Assembly: GCF_001885905.1 (NCBI RefSeq)
Contig: NZ_JXKM01000011.1
Coordinates: 667 to 64,666 of the forward strand
Length of the DNA stretch: 64,000 nt
Direction: 5' to 3'
From: Enterococcus devriesei
GTDB lineage: Bacteria > Bacillota > Bacilli > Lactobacillales > Enterococcaceae
A model generated the notes under the pieces. The model was not told the origin of the DNA, searched no databases, and was given only the letters and a program-made list of their open reading frames with translations. This document shows positions 7,650 to 16,074 of this stretch, in pieces. The position numbers were made by a program, and so were the translations under genes. Numbering within the stretch: the first letter of the stretch is position 1; every line of letters begins with the position of its first letter.

Positions 7650-8381
7650 TTAGATAAATAAGAATTTATATAAAGCAACGGCAACGATGGAAGCTAAGAT
7701 CGGCGCACATACGGGCACCCAAGAATAACTCCATTGTGAATCGCCTTTGTGTTTCAATGGTAATAACGCGTGCATAATACGCGGACCTAAGTCACGAGCT
7801 GGATTTAATCCCGGTCCAGTTGGTCCACCAAAGGAAGCAACCAATGTCCATACTAAGAAACCTAGAGCTAAGTGAGCCGTTCCTAAATTATTTTGGAAGA
7901 AAGGCGCTTTGGTGATTCCTAAAGCTCCTAAGAATAAAATGAATGAACCAAAGAACTCATTCACGAATCCGTTAAATTTAGAACCCACACTGTTGATCGT
8001 AGAAAATGTTCCTAAAACATGTAAGTTATCTTCTGTTTGATCGTAATAAGGTTTGTAACACGCAACAACAATCAATTGACCTACCATCGCACCAATAATT
8101 TGAACGGCGATGTAAGGAAGAACTTCAGACCAAGGGAACATGCCACTAACTGCTAAACCAATCGTAAACGCTGGGTTGATGTGGTTACCGCTAATACCAC
8201 CGAACATCATTGCAGGAATCATAACCCCACATCCATAACCCACAGCAATCAACATCCAGTCACTACCGTAACCTTTTGTTCCTTTCAAATCAACATTGGC
8301 AACTGCACCGTTTCCTAACATAACCAACAGAGCAGTCCCTAAAAACTCAGCCGCTAAGCGAGTAGTCAGTGAATAATCCAT
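7650..8381 (-). CDS. glpF: MIP-family aquaglyceroporin (glycerol facilitator)
   Basis: A 243-residue channel with six membrane helices and two half-helices. Both pore motifs are intact: NHINPAF in the first half and GLNPARDLGPR in the second. The Asp after NPAR is the mark of glycerol-conducting members, so glycerol or other small polyols are the likely substrates. AGGAGG-like sequence precedes the ATG. It is monocistronic, with a terminator at its 3' end. No glpK or glpO lies beside it, so it may be one of several facilitator paralogues. Confidence 0.9.
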   Translation of the reverse strand: MDYSLTTRLAAEFLGTALLVMLGNGAVANVDLKGTKGYGSDWMLIAVGYGCGVMIPAMMFGGISGNHINPAFTIGLAVSGMFPWSEVLPYIAVQIIGAMVGQLIVVACYKPYYDQTEDNLHVLGTFSTINSVGSKFNGFVNEFFGSFILFLGALGITKAPFFQNNLGTAHLALGFLVWTLVASFGGPTGPGLNPARDLGPRIMHALLPLKHKGDSQWSYSWVPVCAPILASIVAVALYKFLFI

Positions 8382-8612
8382 AAAAACCTCCTAATTTTTT
8401 TTAAAATGAAAATGTAAATGAAAATTTCAGTTTATATCTTAATACCATTTCGTTGAATTAGCAAATGTTAACTCCAAAAAATAGGAAATTTCCGAATTAT
8501 AATGTGAATAAAAAAACGTTTTAGTCGTTAGGTCAAAAAAATCTTGAAAATTGAGGAGATTAACAGGTATGAAAGGAGGATTAGTTCGGCTTGACACTCT
8601 AAAAGACAACAT

Positions 8613-8643
8613 AAAAAAATCTCGTTTTGGAAAACGAGATTTT
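8613..8643 (-). terminator. Terminator of the MDR dehydrogenase gene
   Basis: AAAATCTCGTTTT and AAAACGAGATTTT form a perfect 13-bp stem with a two-base centre. The T-run is on the minus strand, so it ends the leftward gene and overlaps its last codon. Confidence 0.85.
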
Positions 8644-9652
8644 ATTCATTCACTAAGACAAGGTGGCGGAAGTTGGGATTGTTTTCAATCAATTTGTGGG
8701 CACCGTAAAAATTCTTATCGGAGAACCCATTTAATTGTGCGGTCAGAATCGATCGCAGCAGTTTCTTTTCCCACATATAAACTAAGAGCTCCATAATTTC
8801 ACGGGAATAATTGATGCCTTCATCACTGGCGAAGGTCGTATCTAAAAATTCCTCGCAATAAAAATTTAGAAAATCAGGGTCGAGGTCTTTGTATTTTCTT
8901 TTCACGAAATGCAGCAACAAGATCTTGGCGGAGTCTTTAAATTCTCCTAATTGATCAAAGCTTTTTTCTTTTTCCGTATCTAGGTTGATGACATAATCGA
9001 TCGGTGTCAGCTCTGCTGCAGTCAATTCCTGCGAAAGATTGGTGGATTGAGAAAAGACCGTGTCGGCCCCCATATTCTTGATCCAGATCTCAGAATTATT
9101 TTTGTCGATAGTAGCGGCGACATTCAACCCCGCCCACTTTGCTAGCTGAATGATCGTTGCCCCTAGTCCGTCAGAAGTGTTCAAAATTAATAAATTTCCC
9201 TGATTTTTTCCGGGCTTAGGAGTTAATTTTAATTGCTTGAACAGTACCTCAAAGGCTAGGAAAAAACTATAAGAAAAAGCGGCGGCTTCATCTGTGGGAA
9301 AAGAGTCAGGTAATTTCACAACGGAACGCCCATCGACGATCTGAAAATTACTGTAGCTTCCGTATTTTCCTACCTTGTTCACATACAGCACCCGATCACC
9401 GACATTCAAATGGGGATGGGTACTGCCCATGCGGGTGATGATGCCAACACCACCGAAGCCAAGGATATAAGGTTTTTTTGGTCCTTTGATGTGCTGTCTG
9501 ATCTGCGTGTCTAGCGTACTGATAGAAATAGCGGCGATTTTTATCATTAAATCATTTTCCCGCAGCTTTGGGAGCATGATTTTGTAGTGTTCAAATTTTT
9601 TGTCTTCTTTTAAACGAAATTTTTTTTCGAACCCAATGGCGTCTGAAATCAT
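8642..9652 (-). CDS. Zinc-independent MDR alcohol dehydrogenase/quinone oxidoreductase
   Basis: A 336-residue medium-chain dehydrogenase. The GroES-like N-terminal domain ends in GFGGVGIITRMGS. The cofactor domain has a degenerate Rossmann motif, LLILNTSDGLGATIIQLAKWAG, in place of GxGxxG, followed by NMGADTVFSQS. The Cys ligands of zinc-dependent members are missing, as in the quinone oxidoreductase/zeta-crystallin branch. The frame could begin at GTG 9661, but that codon abuts the GAGGAGG ribosome binding site; ATG 9652 is correctly spaced at 9 bases. It is monocistronic and the substrate is unknown. Confidence 0.8.
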   Translation of the reverse strand: MISDAIGFEKKFRLKEDKKFEHYKIMLPKLRENDLMIKIAAISISTLDTQIRQHIKGPKKPYILGFGGVGIITRMGSTHPHLNVGDRVLYVNKVGKYGSYSNFQIVDGRSVVKLPDSFPTDEAAAFSYSFFLAFEVLFKQLKLTPKPGKNQGNLLILNTSDGLGATIIQLAKWAGLNVAATIDKNNSEIWIKNMGADTVFSQSTNLSQELTAAELTPIDYVINLDTEKEKSFDQLGEFKDSAKILLLHFVKRKYKDLDPDFLNFYCEEFLDTTFASDEGINYSREIMELLVYMWEKKLLRSILTAQLNGFSDKNFYGAHKLIENNPNFRHLVLVNE

Positions 9653-9860
9653 TCGTTTCACCCTCCTCAGAAATAAATTTCTGATTCATTACTAACCAAA
9701 TTACTACCTATAATATACTTGATTTAACAAGGAGAGGGAAATAATTTCTTTAAAAATAAAAAAGTTTGCAACTTTTTTTGTGAATTTTTCGAATAGTTGT
9801 TTGCTTCGTTAGCTGATATACTAACGATGAGCGATTACTGAAAACGAGGAGGCTGTATTA

Positions 9861-10487
9861 TTGTTTACCGAAGAAAGTTTTAAAGTTTTTGAAGTAGCTG
9901 GATTAGATCAGCGAATGGCGGAAATCCGAAAAGAGATCCAACCGACTTTTCAACAATTAAATGAAGTTTTTCAACAGGTCTTGGAGCCGTTGTTAGCTGA
10001 AAAATTATTTATCCACATCGCGCAACATCGTCGCCGTACGACCAACCCACCTGAAAATACGTGGTCGGCGTTAAGCCGACAAAAACGCGGCTATAAGATG
10101 GAGCCGCATTTTCAATTAGGGATCTGGCCAGACTATGTTTTCATGTGGCTGTCCTGCATCGATCAGCCAAAAAATGAACAAGCAATCGCCCAGAGCCTAT
10201 TAGATAACCAAAAACTCTTTACTGCGTTATCACCAGATTTTGTTTTGTCTGGCGATCATACGAAGCCGAACATCATGGAGCTGTCACCAGAAAATACAGA
10301 AAAGCTGTTGAAACGGTTCCGAGATGTGAAAAAGGGTGAATTTCAAGTTGGGCGAATCATCAAAAAAGACGATCCATTATGGCAAGATCCTGAAGCAGCC
10401 CAAGCCTATATGGTGGATACTTATAAACAATTAGTGCCGATCTACCAAATGACCAAGCAAGCGAGTTTTGCACAAGTGGAAAACTAA
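9861..10487 (+). CDS. UPF0637/DUF1054 family protein (YktB-like)
   Basis: A 208-residue soluble protein matching the Bacillus YktB family, judged from FTEESFKVFEVAGLDQRM at the start, HRRRTTNPPENTWSA near residue 58 and GIWPDYVFMWL near 90. No enzymatic activity is established for the family. The start codon is TTG, with GAGGAGG at 9846-9852 spaced 8 bases away and no competing ATG, so the start is well supported. The gene is preceded by an AT-rich promoter region and followed by a compact terminator. Confidence 0.85.
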   Translation: MFTEESFKVFEVAGLDQRMAEIRKEIQPTFQQLNEVFQQVLEPLLAEKLFIHIAQHRRRTTNPPENTWSALSRQKRGYKMEPHFQLGIWPDYVFMWLSCIDQPKNEQAIAQSLLDNQKLFTALSPDFVLSGDHTKPNIMELSPENTEKLLKRFRDVKKGEFQVGRIIKKDDPLWQDPEAAQAYMVDTYKQLVPIYQMTKQASFAQVEN

Positions 10488-10563
10488 TCTGGCCAATAAG
10501 GACGATTGTTTTAATAGGATTGAGGAAAAGTATTTTTGTGGATGTAGTGAGCAGTTGCAGTGG

Positions 10564-10589
10564 ACAGCGATTTTTTCGCTGTTTTTTTT
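10564..10589 (+). terminator. Terminator after UPF0637 gene
   Basis: ACAGCGA and TCGCTGT form a 7-bp stem with a T-rich loop, followed by eight T. Confidence 0.8.
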
Positions 10590-10808
10590 ATCGATTAAGG
10601 CCGGGAACAGCTTTTCAATAGAATTGGTTAAGCTAAAGCGTTTTGTAAACTCTTTAAAAAGAGACCGGTTATACCGAGGAGAAGTTATTTTCAAAAATAT
10701 TCACAGAGGTTATTGAAAGCGGTTTATAAAAATGTCCATTTCAATGGACATAAGAAAAAATTTATTTCCACGAAAAAAGGCTATATTAAGGACAAGGAGG
10801 TTGACAAA
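10590..10808 (+). promoter_or_regulatory. PTS operon control region: promoter, cre-like sites and palindrome
   Basis: A promoter is suggested by TTCACA (10700-10705), a 17-base spacer and TTTATA (10723-10728). TTGAAAGCGGTTTATA (10713-10728), a near match to the CcpA cre consensus, overlaps its -10 box. A weaker cre-like core, TAAAGCGTTTTG, lies near 10634. Just downstream, ATGTCCATT-TC-AATGGACAT (10732-10751) is a perfect 9-bp palindrome that may be the operator of the MtlR-type regulator. A second possible -10, TATATT, lies near 10783. The assignments are inferred from motif and position only. Confidence 0.5.
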
Positions 10809-12278
10809 ATGCAGCTAAGCAAACGCGAAACACAATTGATCGAACTGTTTATCAAACATGGGATGACACTCACCGCTCAAGAATTAGCTGAATTTGCCAA
10901 TGTTTCTACGAAAACGATTTATCGAACAATCAAAAGAATTAATGAAGCTTCCGATATAGGTGAGCTTGTCTCAGCTGAGGTCGGGAAGGGTTTTTGTTTA
11001 GATTATGATAATTATTTAAAAGAAAGCATTCGTAAACGAGGCGAAGAGATCGTCCAAGGTCCTTTAGAAAGACGAAATACAATTTTGTTAGAGCTGTTAT
11101 TTAAATCGCCGAAGAAGGTTTTGGTTAAGGACTTATTTGAAAAATATTATATCAGCGATACGGTAATCAATAATGATTTGGTACGGATGAATGCATTTTT
11201 GCTGGAGCATCAATTATCGTTGATTCGAAAAGACCAAAGAATCTCGATTGAAGGAACGGAAAAAAATATTCGTAAGGCGGTCAATCATTTGATCAGCGCG
11301 ACTCGTGTTTGGGAGGAAGACTTTTCCACACAACAAGAAAAAATTAGTTCCTACGATATCAATTTTATTACCTCATTATTGGAATACATCGAACGAAAAT
11401 TGCAAAACGGGATTGCTTATCCTTATAACAGTAATATTTTTTCTCACATCTATATTCTAATCAAGCGAGTCCGCGAAGGAGAAATCCATGAAGACACGTG
11501 TGCCGAATTATTGGACCCAGATGAAGAAGAATTGATTACGCAATATGATCAGCTATACCAACTTTCGCGGATGGTGATCGTGAAGTTGAACCATTACTTA
11601 AATATCGTGTTACCAGAAAGCGAGACGTTCTACTTATTTCAATATCTGATTTCTTCTCGAATGGAAAAGGAGCCAATCAATTTGAGTCGGAAATCCAAAG
11701 AAGCATTGACGATCACTGATTTTTTTGCCAGCGAGATGAGTTGCTTAATGGGTATGAAAGTGGATCATCAGCCCAATCGGCAAGATCTATATGAGCATAT
11801 TGATCCTTTATTGTATCGTTTAAAAAATGAGATCATCGTAAAAAATGACTTATTGGGAGACATCAAGCTAGAGTATCCAGAAATTTTTCAACAGGTCCAA
11901 CAAGTCAGTCAAGCCGCAGAACACACGTATCAACTGAATAAAATTTCGGAAGATGAGATCGGCTTTTTGACCTTGTATTTTGTGAAATACAAAGAGATGC
12001 TACATTCAAAAAAACGCGTGTTAATCATGTGTAGCAGCGGTGTGGGCACATCGGAGTTGTTAAAAGTAAAGGTTCGCAAAGCTTTTCCAGAGTTGGAGAT
12101 CGTAGACGTGCTATCGGCTCGGAAATTCTCAAAGGCACCAGAAAAATATCAGAATATTGATTTAATTCTCACGACCGTTAATTTAACAATCGAATTGATG
12201 ATACCAACGATTTTAGTGAACTCCGTATTTACCAAACAAGACGAAAAAAGAGTCAAAGAGATGTTAGGAGAGATATGA
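10809..12278 (+). CDS. PRD-containing transcriptional regulator of PTS operon (MtlR/BglG type)
   Basis: A 489-residue activator. A DeoR/HTH_11 helix-turn-helix lies at residues 1-60 (LTAQELAEFANVSTKTIYR), a second winged-helix/Mga-like region at about 85-165, PRD modules at about 180-400 with a phosphorylatable His in YEHIDPLLYRL near 330, and a EIIB-Gat/Bgl-like domain at about 400-489 with the Cys of MCSSGVGTSEL. There is no C-terminal EIIA domain, unlike full-length MtlR/ManR. It is expected to sense PTS phosphorylation state and control the genes that follow. ATG 10809 has AAGGAGG upstream; the longer in-frame start at 10713 has none and would cover the palindromic operator candidate. The EIIA gene begins one base after its stop. 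Confidence 0.88.
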   Translation: MQLSKRETQLIELFIKHGMTLTAQELAEFANVSTKTIYRTIKRINEASDIGELVSAEVGKGFCLDYDNYLKESIRKRGEEIVQGPLERRNTILLELLFKSPKKVLVKDLFEKYYISDTVINNDLVRMNAFLLEHQLSLIRKDQRISIEGTEKNIRKAVNHLISATRVWEEDFSTQQEKISSYDINFITSLLEYIERKLQNGIAYPYNSNIFSHIYILIKRVREGEIHEDTCAELLDPDEEELITQYDQLYQLSRMVIVKLNHYLNIVLPESETFYLFQYLISSRMEKEPINLSRKSKEALTITDFFASEMSCLMGMKVDHQPNRQDLYEHIDPLLYRLKNEIIVKNDLLGDIKLEYPEIFQQVQQVSQAAEHTYQLNKISEDEIGFLTLYFVKYKEMLHSKKRVLIMCSSGVGTSELLKVKVRKAFPELEIVDVLSARKFSKAPEKYQNIDLILTTVNLTIELMIPTILVNSVFTKQDEKRVKEMLGEI

Positions 12279-12279
12279 G

Positions 12280-12774
12280 ATGACAGCAGAGAAGATGATG
12301 GATGATTTTAGTATTGGTGATGTGATTACAGAGGAACTGATCCAATTAGAAATGAAAGCGAAAACAAAGGAAGAAGCAATCCACGAATTGACACGTTTAT
12401 TGATGGCAAATGGCGATATTGAGGACGAAGATGTCTTTGCGGCCGATGTTTTTCAACGGGAAGCAGAGGGCATGACCGGAATCGGGAATGGGATCGCGAT
12501 CCCTCACGGAAAATCAGATAGTGTGATCAAAACCTCGTTAGTAGTCGGTAAAGCGATCGCGCCGATCGAATGGGAATCAATCGATGAAAAGCCCGTTCAA
12601 GTAGTCATTCTATTCGCGGTAAAAGATACAGACGCCAATACGATGCATATCAAGTTGCTGCAAAAAGTCGCGATGCTACTTGCAGACGAAGACTTTATTG
12701 AAAACATGATCAATGCTCAGACGAAGGCCGAAATGCTGGAATTATTATCAAAAGACCCAATGGAAGAAGAATAA
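12280..12774 (+). CDS. PTS fructose-type EIIA component
   Basis: A 164-residue cytoplasmic phosphocarrier of the fructose/mannitol EIIA fold. The active histidine is in GIGNGIAIPHGKSD near residue 76, which accepts phosphate from HPr and passes it to EIIB. The length is normal for a stand-alone EIIA. It follows the regulator stop by a single base, with a ribosome binding site (TTAGGAGA) inside the regulator's end, so translation is probably coupled. EIIB and EIIC are separate genes directly downstream. Confidence 0.92.
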   Translation: MTAEKMMDDFSIGDVITEELIQLEMKAKTKEEAIHELTRLLMANGDIEDEDVFAADVFQREAEGMTGIGNGIAIPHGKSDSVIKTSLVVGKAIAPIEWESIDEKPVQVVILFAVKDTDANTMHIKLLQKVAMLLADEDFIENMINAQTKAEMLELLSKDPMEEE

Positions 12775-12793
12775 ATAGAATATGGAGGAATAA

Positions 12794-13111
12794 ATGATGA
12801 AAATTGTTGGAGTCGCAGCTTGTACGTCTGGAATCGCTCATACGTACATTGCCAAACAGAAATTGGAAAAAGCAGCTAAAGCGTTAGGTCACACAGTACA
12901 CATTGAGACCCAGGGGACGATTGGGACGGAAGATGAATTGTCTATGGAGGAAATTAAAGCAGCTGATGTTGTCATTATTGCAGCCGATATCAAGATCGGT
13001 GGGAGAGATCGTTTTGAAGGGAAAAAAGTAGTTGATATCCCAACCAGCATGGTGATTAAAGCACCCAAAGGTTTAATCAATAAGATCGAAGAGGAAATCG
13101 TGAAAGCGTAA
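12794..13111 (+). CDS. PTS fructose-type EIIB component
   Basis: A 105-residue EIIB. The phosphorylated cysteine is Cys10 in VAACTSGIAHTYIA, the classic fructose-family P-loop. GGAGG lies 6 bases before ATG 12794; an ATG at 12797 is an equally possible start. It relays phosphate from EIIA to the sugar carried by EIIC and lies between the two in the operon. Confidence 0.93.
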   Translation: MMKIVGVAACTSGIAHTYIAKQKLEKAAKALGHTVHIETQGTIGTEDELSMEEIKAADVVIIAADIKIGGRDRFEGKKVVDIPTSMVIKAPKGLINKIEEEIVKA

Positions 13112-13147
13112 GTATCAATTTTTAATATGAATAAGGAGATGAATGAA

Positions 13148-14233
13148 ATGTTTAAGAAGCTTCAATTGAAAAAGCATGCTCTGACGGCAATCTCGTACAT
13201 GCTGCCGGTTGTTGTGACAGCTGGGTTGTTGATCGCGATCGGAAACTTAACTGGCGGTGGGGTCATTGAGGATTACAAAGCGGCTTACTCTGTTCCAGAT
13301 GCGTTAGTTTCCTTGGGTGTCTTGGGGATGGGGCTATTGGCTCCCGTAATCTCAGGCGCGATTGCGTATTCAATTGCAGATCGTCCCGGAATTGGACCAG
13401 GTTTGTTCATGGGATTAATCGCTAATTCTATCGGCGCTGGATTCCTAGGTGGGATGTTAGGTGGTTACTTGGTTGGGTTCTTTGTATTGTTCCTAGTGAA
13501 AAATTTGAAAGTTCCTACTTGGGCACAAGGATTGATGCCGATGATGATTGTTCCGCTCTTATCTACATTAGTTATTGGGCTATTGATGTTCTTCGTCATT
13601 GGTGTGCCAATCGTTTGGGCAACCGAAGCACTGACAGATTTCTTAGTTGGTTTGCAAGGCTCTGGGAAATTCCTCTTTGGTTCGATCGTTGGCGGGATGG
13701 CGGCCTTCGATTTCGGTGGTCCTGTCAACAAAGTCGCATCACTTTTTGCCGATGGGATGCTACTAGAAGGAGTGCAAGAACCAGAAGCGGTGAAGGTACT
13801 GGCTTCAATGGTCCCACCCTTTGGTGTCACGATCTCTTGGGTCTTATCTAAAATTTTCCGCAAACCGAAATATTCAAAAGAAGAGCAAGACAATATCAAG
13901 ATCGCCTTTCCAATGGGCCTTTGCATGATTACAGAAGGCGTTATTCCAATCGCGGCAGTGGATCCGTTGCGTGTGATTCTTTCTTGTACCGTTGGTGCCG
14001 CAATCGGTGGTGGATTAAGTATGTCATGGGGTGTCGGCTCGCCAGTTCCTTCTGGCGGTGTCTTCATTATCCCAGCCATGACTGATCCAATGAGATTTAC
14101 TTTAGCGTTATTGATCGGTTCGGCGATTACCGGCGTTCTACTATTCGCGTTGAAGAAAGCACCGGTTGAAAACGAAGTTAAGGATGACGAAGAAGAGGAA
14201 GAGGTAGATTTTTCTTCGATCAAGATTTCTTAA
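13148..14233 (+). CDS. PTS fructose-type EIIC permease
   Basis: A 361-residue permease with about nine membrane segments. Fructose-family signatures are visible: a GIGPGLFMGLIA segment, GGMAAFDFGGPVNKVA near residue 190, ITEGVIPIAAVDPLRV near 265 and GVGSPVPSGGVFI near 300. An acidic tail (DDEEEEEVD) ends the protein. The ATG at 13148 is chosen because AAGGAG at 13133-13138 precedes it by 9 bases; ATGs at 13127 and 13139 are badly placed. The true sugar may be fructose or another ketose, since no 1-phosphofructokinase gene is present in the operon. Confidence 0.92.
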   Translation: MFKKLQLKKHALTAISYMLPVVVTAGLLIAIGNLTGGGVIEDYKAAYSVPDALVSLGVLGMGLLAPVISGAIAYSIADRPGIGPGLFMGLIANSIGAGFLGGMLGGYLVGFFVLFLVKNLKVPTWAQGLMPMMIVPLLSTLVIGLLMFFVIGVPIVWATEALTDFLVGLQGSGKFLFGSIVGGMAAFDFGGPVNKVASLFADGMLLEGVQEPEAVKVLASMVPPFGVTISWVLSKIFRKPKYSKEEQDNIKIAFPMGLCMITEGVIPIAAVDPLRVILSCTVGAAIGGGLSMSWGVGSPVPSGGVFIIPAMTDPMRFTLALLIGSAITGVLLFALKKAPVENEVKDDEEEEEVDFSSIKIS

Positions 14234-14256
14234 ATAGAAAAAAGGAGACTTGTTGA

Positions 14257-15108
14257 ATGTACGTTTCAATGAAAGAGATGCTGCAAAAAGCCAATCGTGA
14301 AAACTATGCGGTAATGGCGATCAACTGCTTCAATTTGGAAACAGCGAAGGCTGTGATCGAAGCGGCGGAAGAAATGCGCTCCCCTATCATCATCGATCTG
14401 CTGCAAGACCATTTGAAGGAGCACTTAGATATTCGCTATTTGACTAAACCAATCATTCGGATGGCAAACAACACCAAAGTCGAGGTCGCGATCAATTTAG
14501 ATCACGGACAGGATGTCGCGTTTGTGAAGCAATGTCTCCATGAGGGATTTTCCAGTGTCATGATGGATGCCTCGATGTATCCGCTGGAAGAAAATATTCG
14601 GATCACGAAAGAGCTGGTGGAGCTGGCGCAAATCTATAATGCCAGTGTAGAGGCCGAGGTTGGTGATATGGGGGCGGTAGCCGGGGATCATTTTACCAAT
14701 GACGAGATGTATACCGATCCAGATGATGCGATCCGCTTCATTAAAGAGACCGGTGTTGATTGTTTGGCGCTGTCCTATGGTTCCAGTCACGGGGACTATC
14801 CAGAGGGGTATGTACCGGATTTCCGGTTCGATATTGTGGAAAAAATCAAAGCCGCTACTAAGTTGCCGTTAGTTTTACACGGCGGATCAGGAGCTGGAGA
14901 AAAAAATATTTTGCGCTCGATCGAATTAGGCATCAACAAGATCAATGTCGGTTCGGATTTTATGAAGGCGCAAAAGGATTTCCTTCAAAAACAATTAACT
15001 GAACAGCCAGAAGTGGATTATCCAACGCTGGTTCATCAATCAATGGCTGCAGGAAAAGAAGTTGTCAAACGGTACATCGAACTTTCGGGTTCTAAAAATA
15101 AAGCATAA
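14257..15108 (+). CDS. Class II fructose/tagatose-bisphosphate aldolase family protein (first copy)
   Basis: A 283-residue zinc aldolase of the KbaY/GatY/FbaA superfamily. Metal and catalytic residues are in place: NLDHG (Asp82, His83), SVEAEVG (Glu134), GSSHGDYP (His178) and LVLHGGSG (His208). It should cleave a ketose (bis)phosphate into dihydroxyacetone phosphate and an aldehyde. AAGGAG precedes the ATG. It lies 23 bases after EIIC and 20 bases before a second aldolase of the same family, so both probably act on the sugar phosphate made by the PTS. Which of the possible sugar substrates is used cannot be told. Confidence 0.9.
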   Translation: MYVSMKEMLQKANRENYAVMAINCFNLETAKAVIEAAEEMRSPIIIDLLQDHLKEHLDIRYLTKPIIRMANNTKVEVAINLDHGQDVAFVKQCLHEGFSSVMMDASMYPLEENIRITKELVELAQIYNASVEAEVGDMGAVAGDHFTNDEMYTDPDDAIRFIKETGVDCLALSYGSSHGDYPEGYVPDFRFDIVEKIKAATKLPLVLHGGSGAGEKNILRSIELGINKINVGSDFMKAQKDFLQKQLTEQPEVDYPTLVHQSMAAGKEVVKRYIELSGSKNKA

Positions 15109-15128
15109 AAGAATGGAGATCAAGTCAA

Positions 15129-16028
15129 ATGTTAATTAATATGAAGCAAATGTTAGCAATCGCCAAGGAAAACAAATTCGCGGTAGGAGCCTTCAACGTC
15201 GCAGATAGTAATTTTTTACGAGTAGTCATCGAAGCGGCGGAAGAAAATGACGCGCCAGCGATCATCGCCGTACATCCTACCGAATTAGATTTTACAAAAG
15301 ATGAATTTTTCCAATATGCCGTATCTCGTGCTAAAAATAGTTCTGTTCCATTTGTTATCCACATGGATCATGGGGATAACTTAGCCAGCATCATGCGTGC
15401 TATCCACTGTGGATTCAGCTCGGTGATGATCGACGGATCGTTACTGCCCTTTGAAGAAAATATCGCAGTTACAAAAGAAGTTGTGGACGTTTGTCATAAG
15501 ATCGGGGTTTCGGTGGAAGGGGAATTGGGAACGATCGGTAATACCGGAACTTCTGTTGAAGGCGGAGTGTCAGAAGTGATTTACACAAAACCAGAAGATG
15601 CCGAAGAATTTATTGAAAAAACTGGGATTGATACATTAGCCGTAGCCATCGGAACAGCCCACGGCATTTATCCAAAAAATATCAAACCAGAATTAAAAAT
15701 GGATGTCTTGCAAGAAATTAAAGATAAAGTCGATATCCCGCTAGTCTTACATGGTGGGTCAGCAAATCCAGATGAAGAAATCGCGAAAGCCGTTCAAATC
15801 GGCATCCAAAAAGTCAATATTTCTTCGGATTACAAATATGCTTTCTATAAAAAATGTCGGGAGATTCTTTCGACGACTGAATTATGGGACCCGAATGCAA
15901 TCTATCCCGAATGTATCGATGCGGCGAAAGCTGTCGTTAAACAGAAGATGGAACTTTTTAATTCCATCGGTCAAGCCGCTGTTTATCGTAAAGAAAGTAT
16001 ACAGCCTTGGAGACACGAACAAAACTAA
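15129..16028 (+). CDS. Class II fructose/tagatose-bisphosphate aldolase family protein (second copy)
   Basis: A 299-residue paralogue of the preceding gene, with the same metal framework: HMDHG (Asp80, His81), GTAHGIYP (His178) and LVLHGGSA (His208). The substrate-facing parts differ (VEGELGTIGNTGTSVEGG in place of VEAEVGDMGAVAGDH), so the two enzymes probably do not have identical substrates. It could be the FbaA-type partner, or the two could handle different stereoisomers; they might also work as a hetero-oligomer. GGAGAT precedes the ATG. It is the last gene of the operon, followed by a strong terminator. Confidence 0.88.
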   Translation: MLINMKQMLAIAKENKFAVGAFNVADSNFLRVVIEAAEENDAPAIIAVHPTELDFTKDEFFQYAVSRAKNSSVPFVIHMDHGDNLASIMRAIHCGFSSVMIDGSLLPFEENIAVTKEVVDVCHKIGVSVEGELGTIGNTGTSVEGGVSEVIYTKPEDAEEFIEKTGIDTLAVAIGTAHGIYPKNIKPELKMDVLQEIKDKVDIPLVLHGGSANPDEEIAKAVQIGIQKVNISSDYKYAFYKKCREILSTTELWDPNAIYPECIDAAKAVVKQKMELFNSIGQAAVYRKESIQPWRHEQN

Positions 16029-16029
16029 A

Positions 16030-16074
16030 AGCAAAGCCGCGCTCTTAATCGCTAAGAGCGCGGCTTCGTTTTAT
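16030..16074. terminator. Bidirectional terminator, PTS operon / glycosyltransferase
   Basis: GCCGCGCTCTTA (16036-16047) pairs perfectly with TAAGAGCGCGGC (16053-16064). It is T-rich on the plus side and has an A-rich left flank, so it serves both convergent transcripts. Confidence 0.88.

Noticed and set aside
8551-8796. 81-codon frame opposite the MDR dehydrogenase gene
   Set aside because: It runs through that gene's terminator stem and antisense to its coding region, with no recognisable product.
10468-10716. 82-codon frame upstream of the PTS regulator
   Set aside because: It crosses a terminator and the promoter region and has no suitable ribosome binding site.
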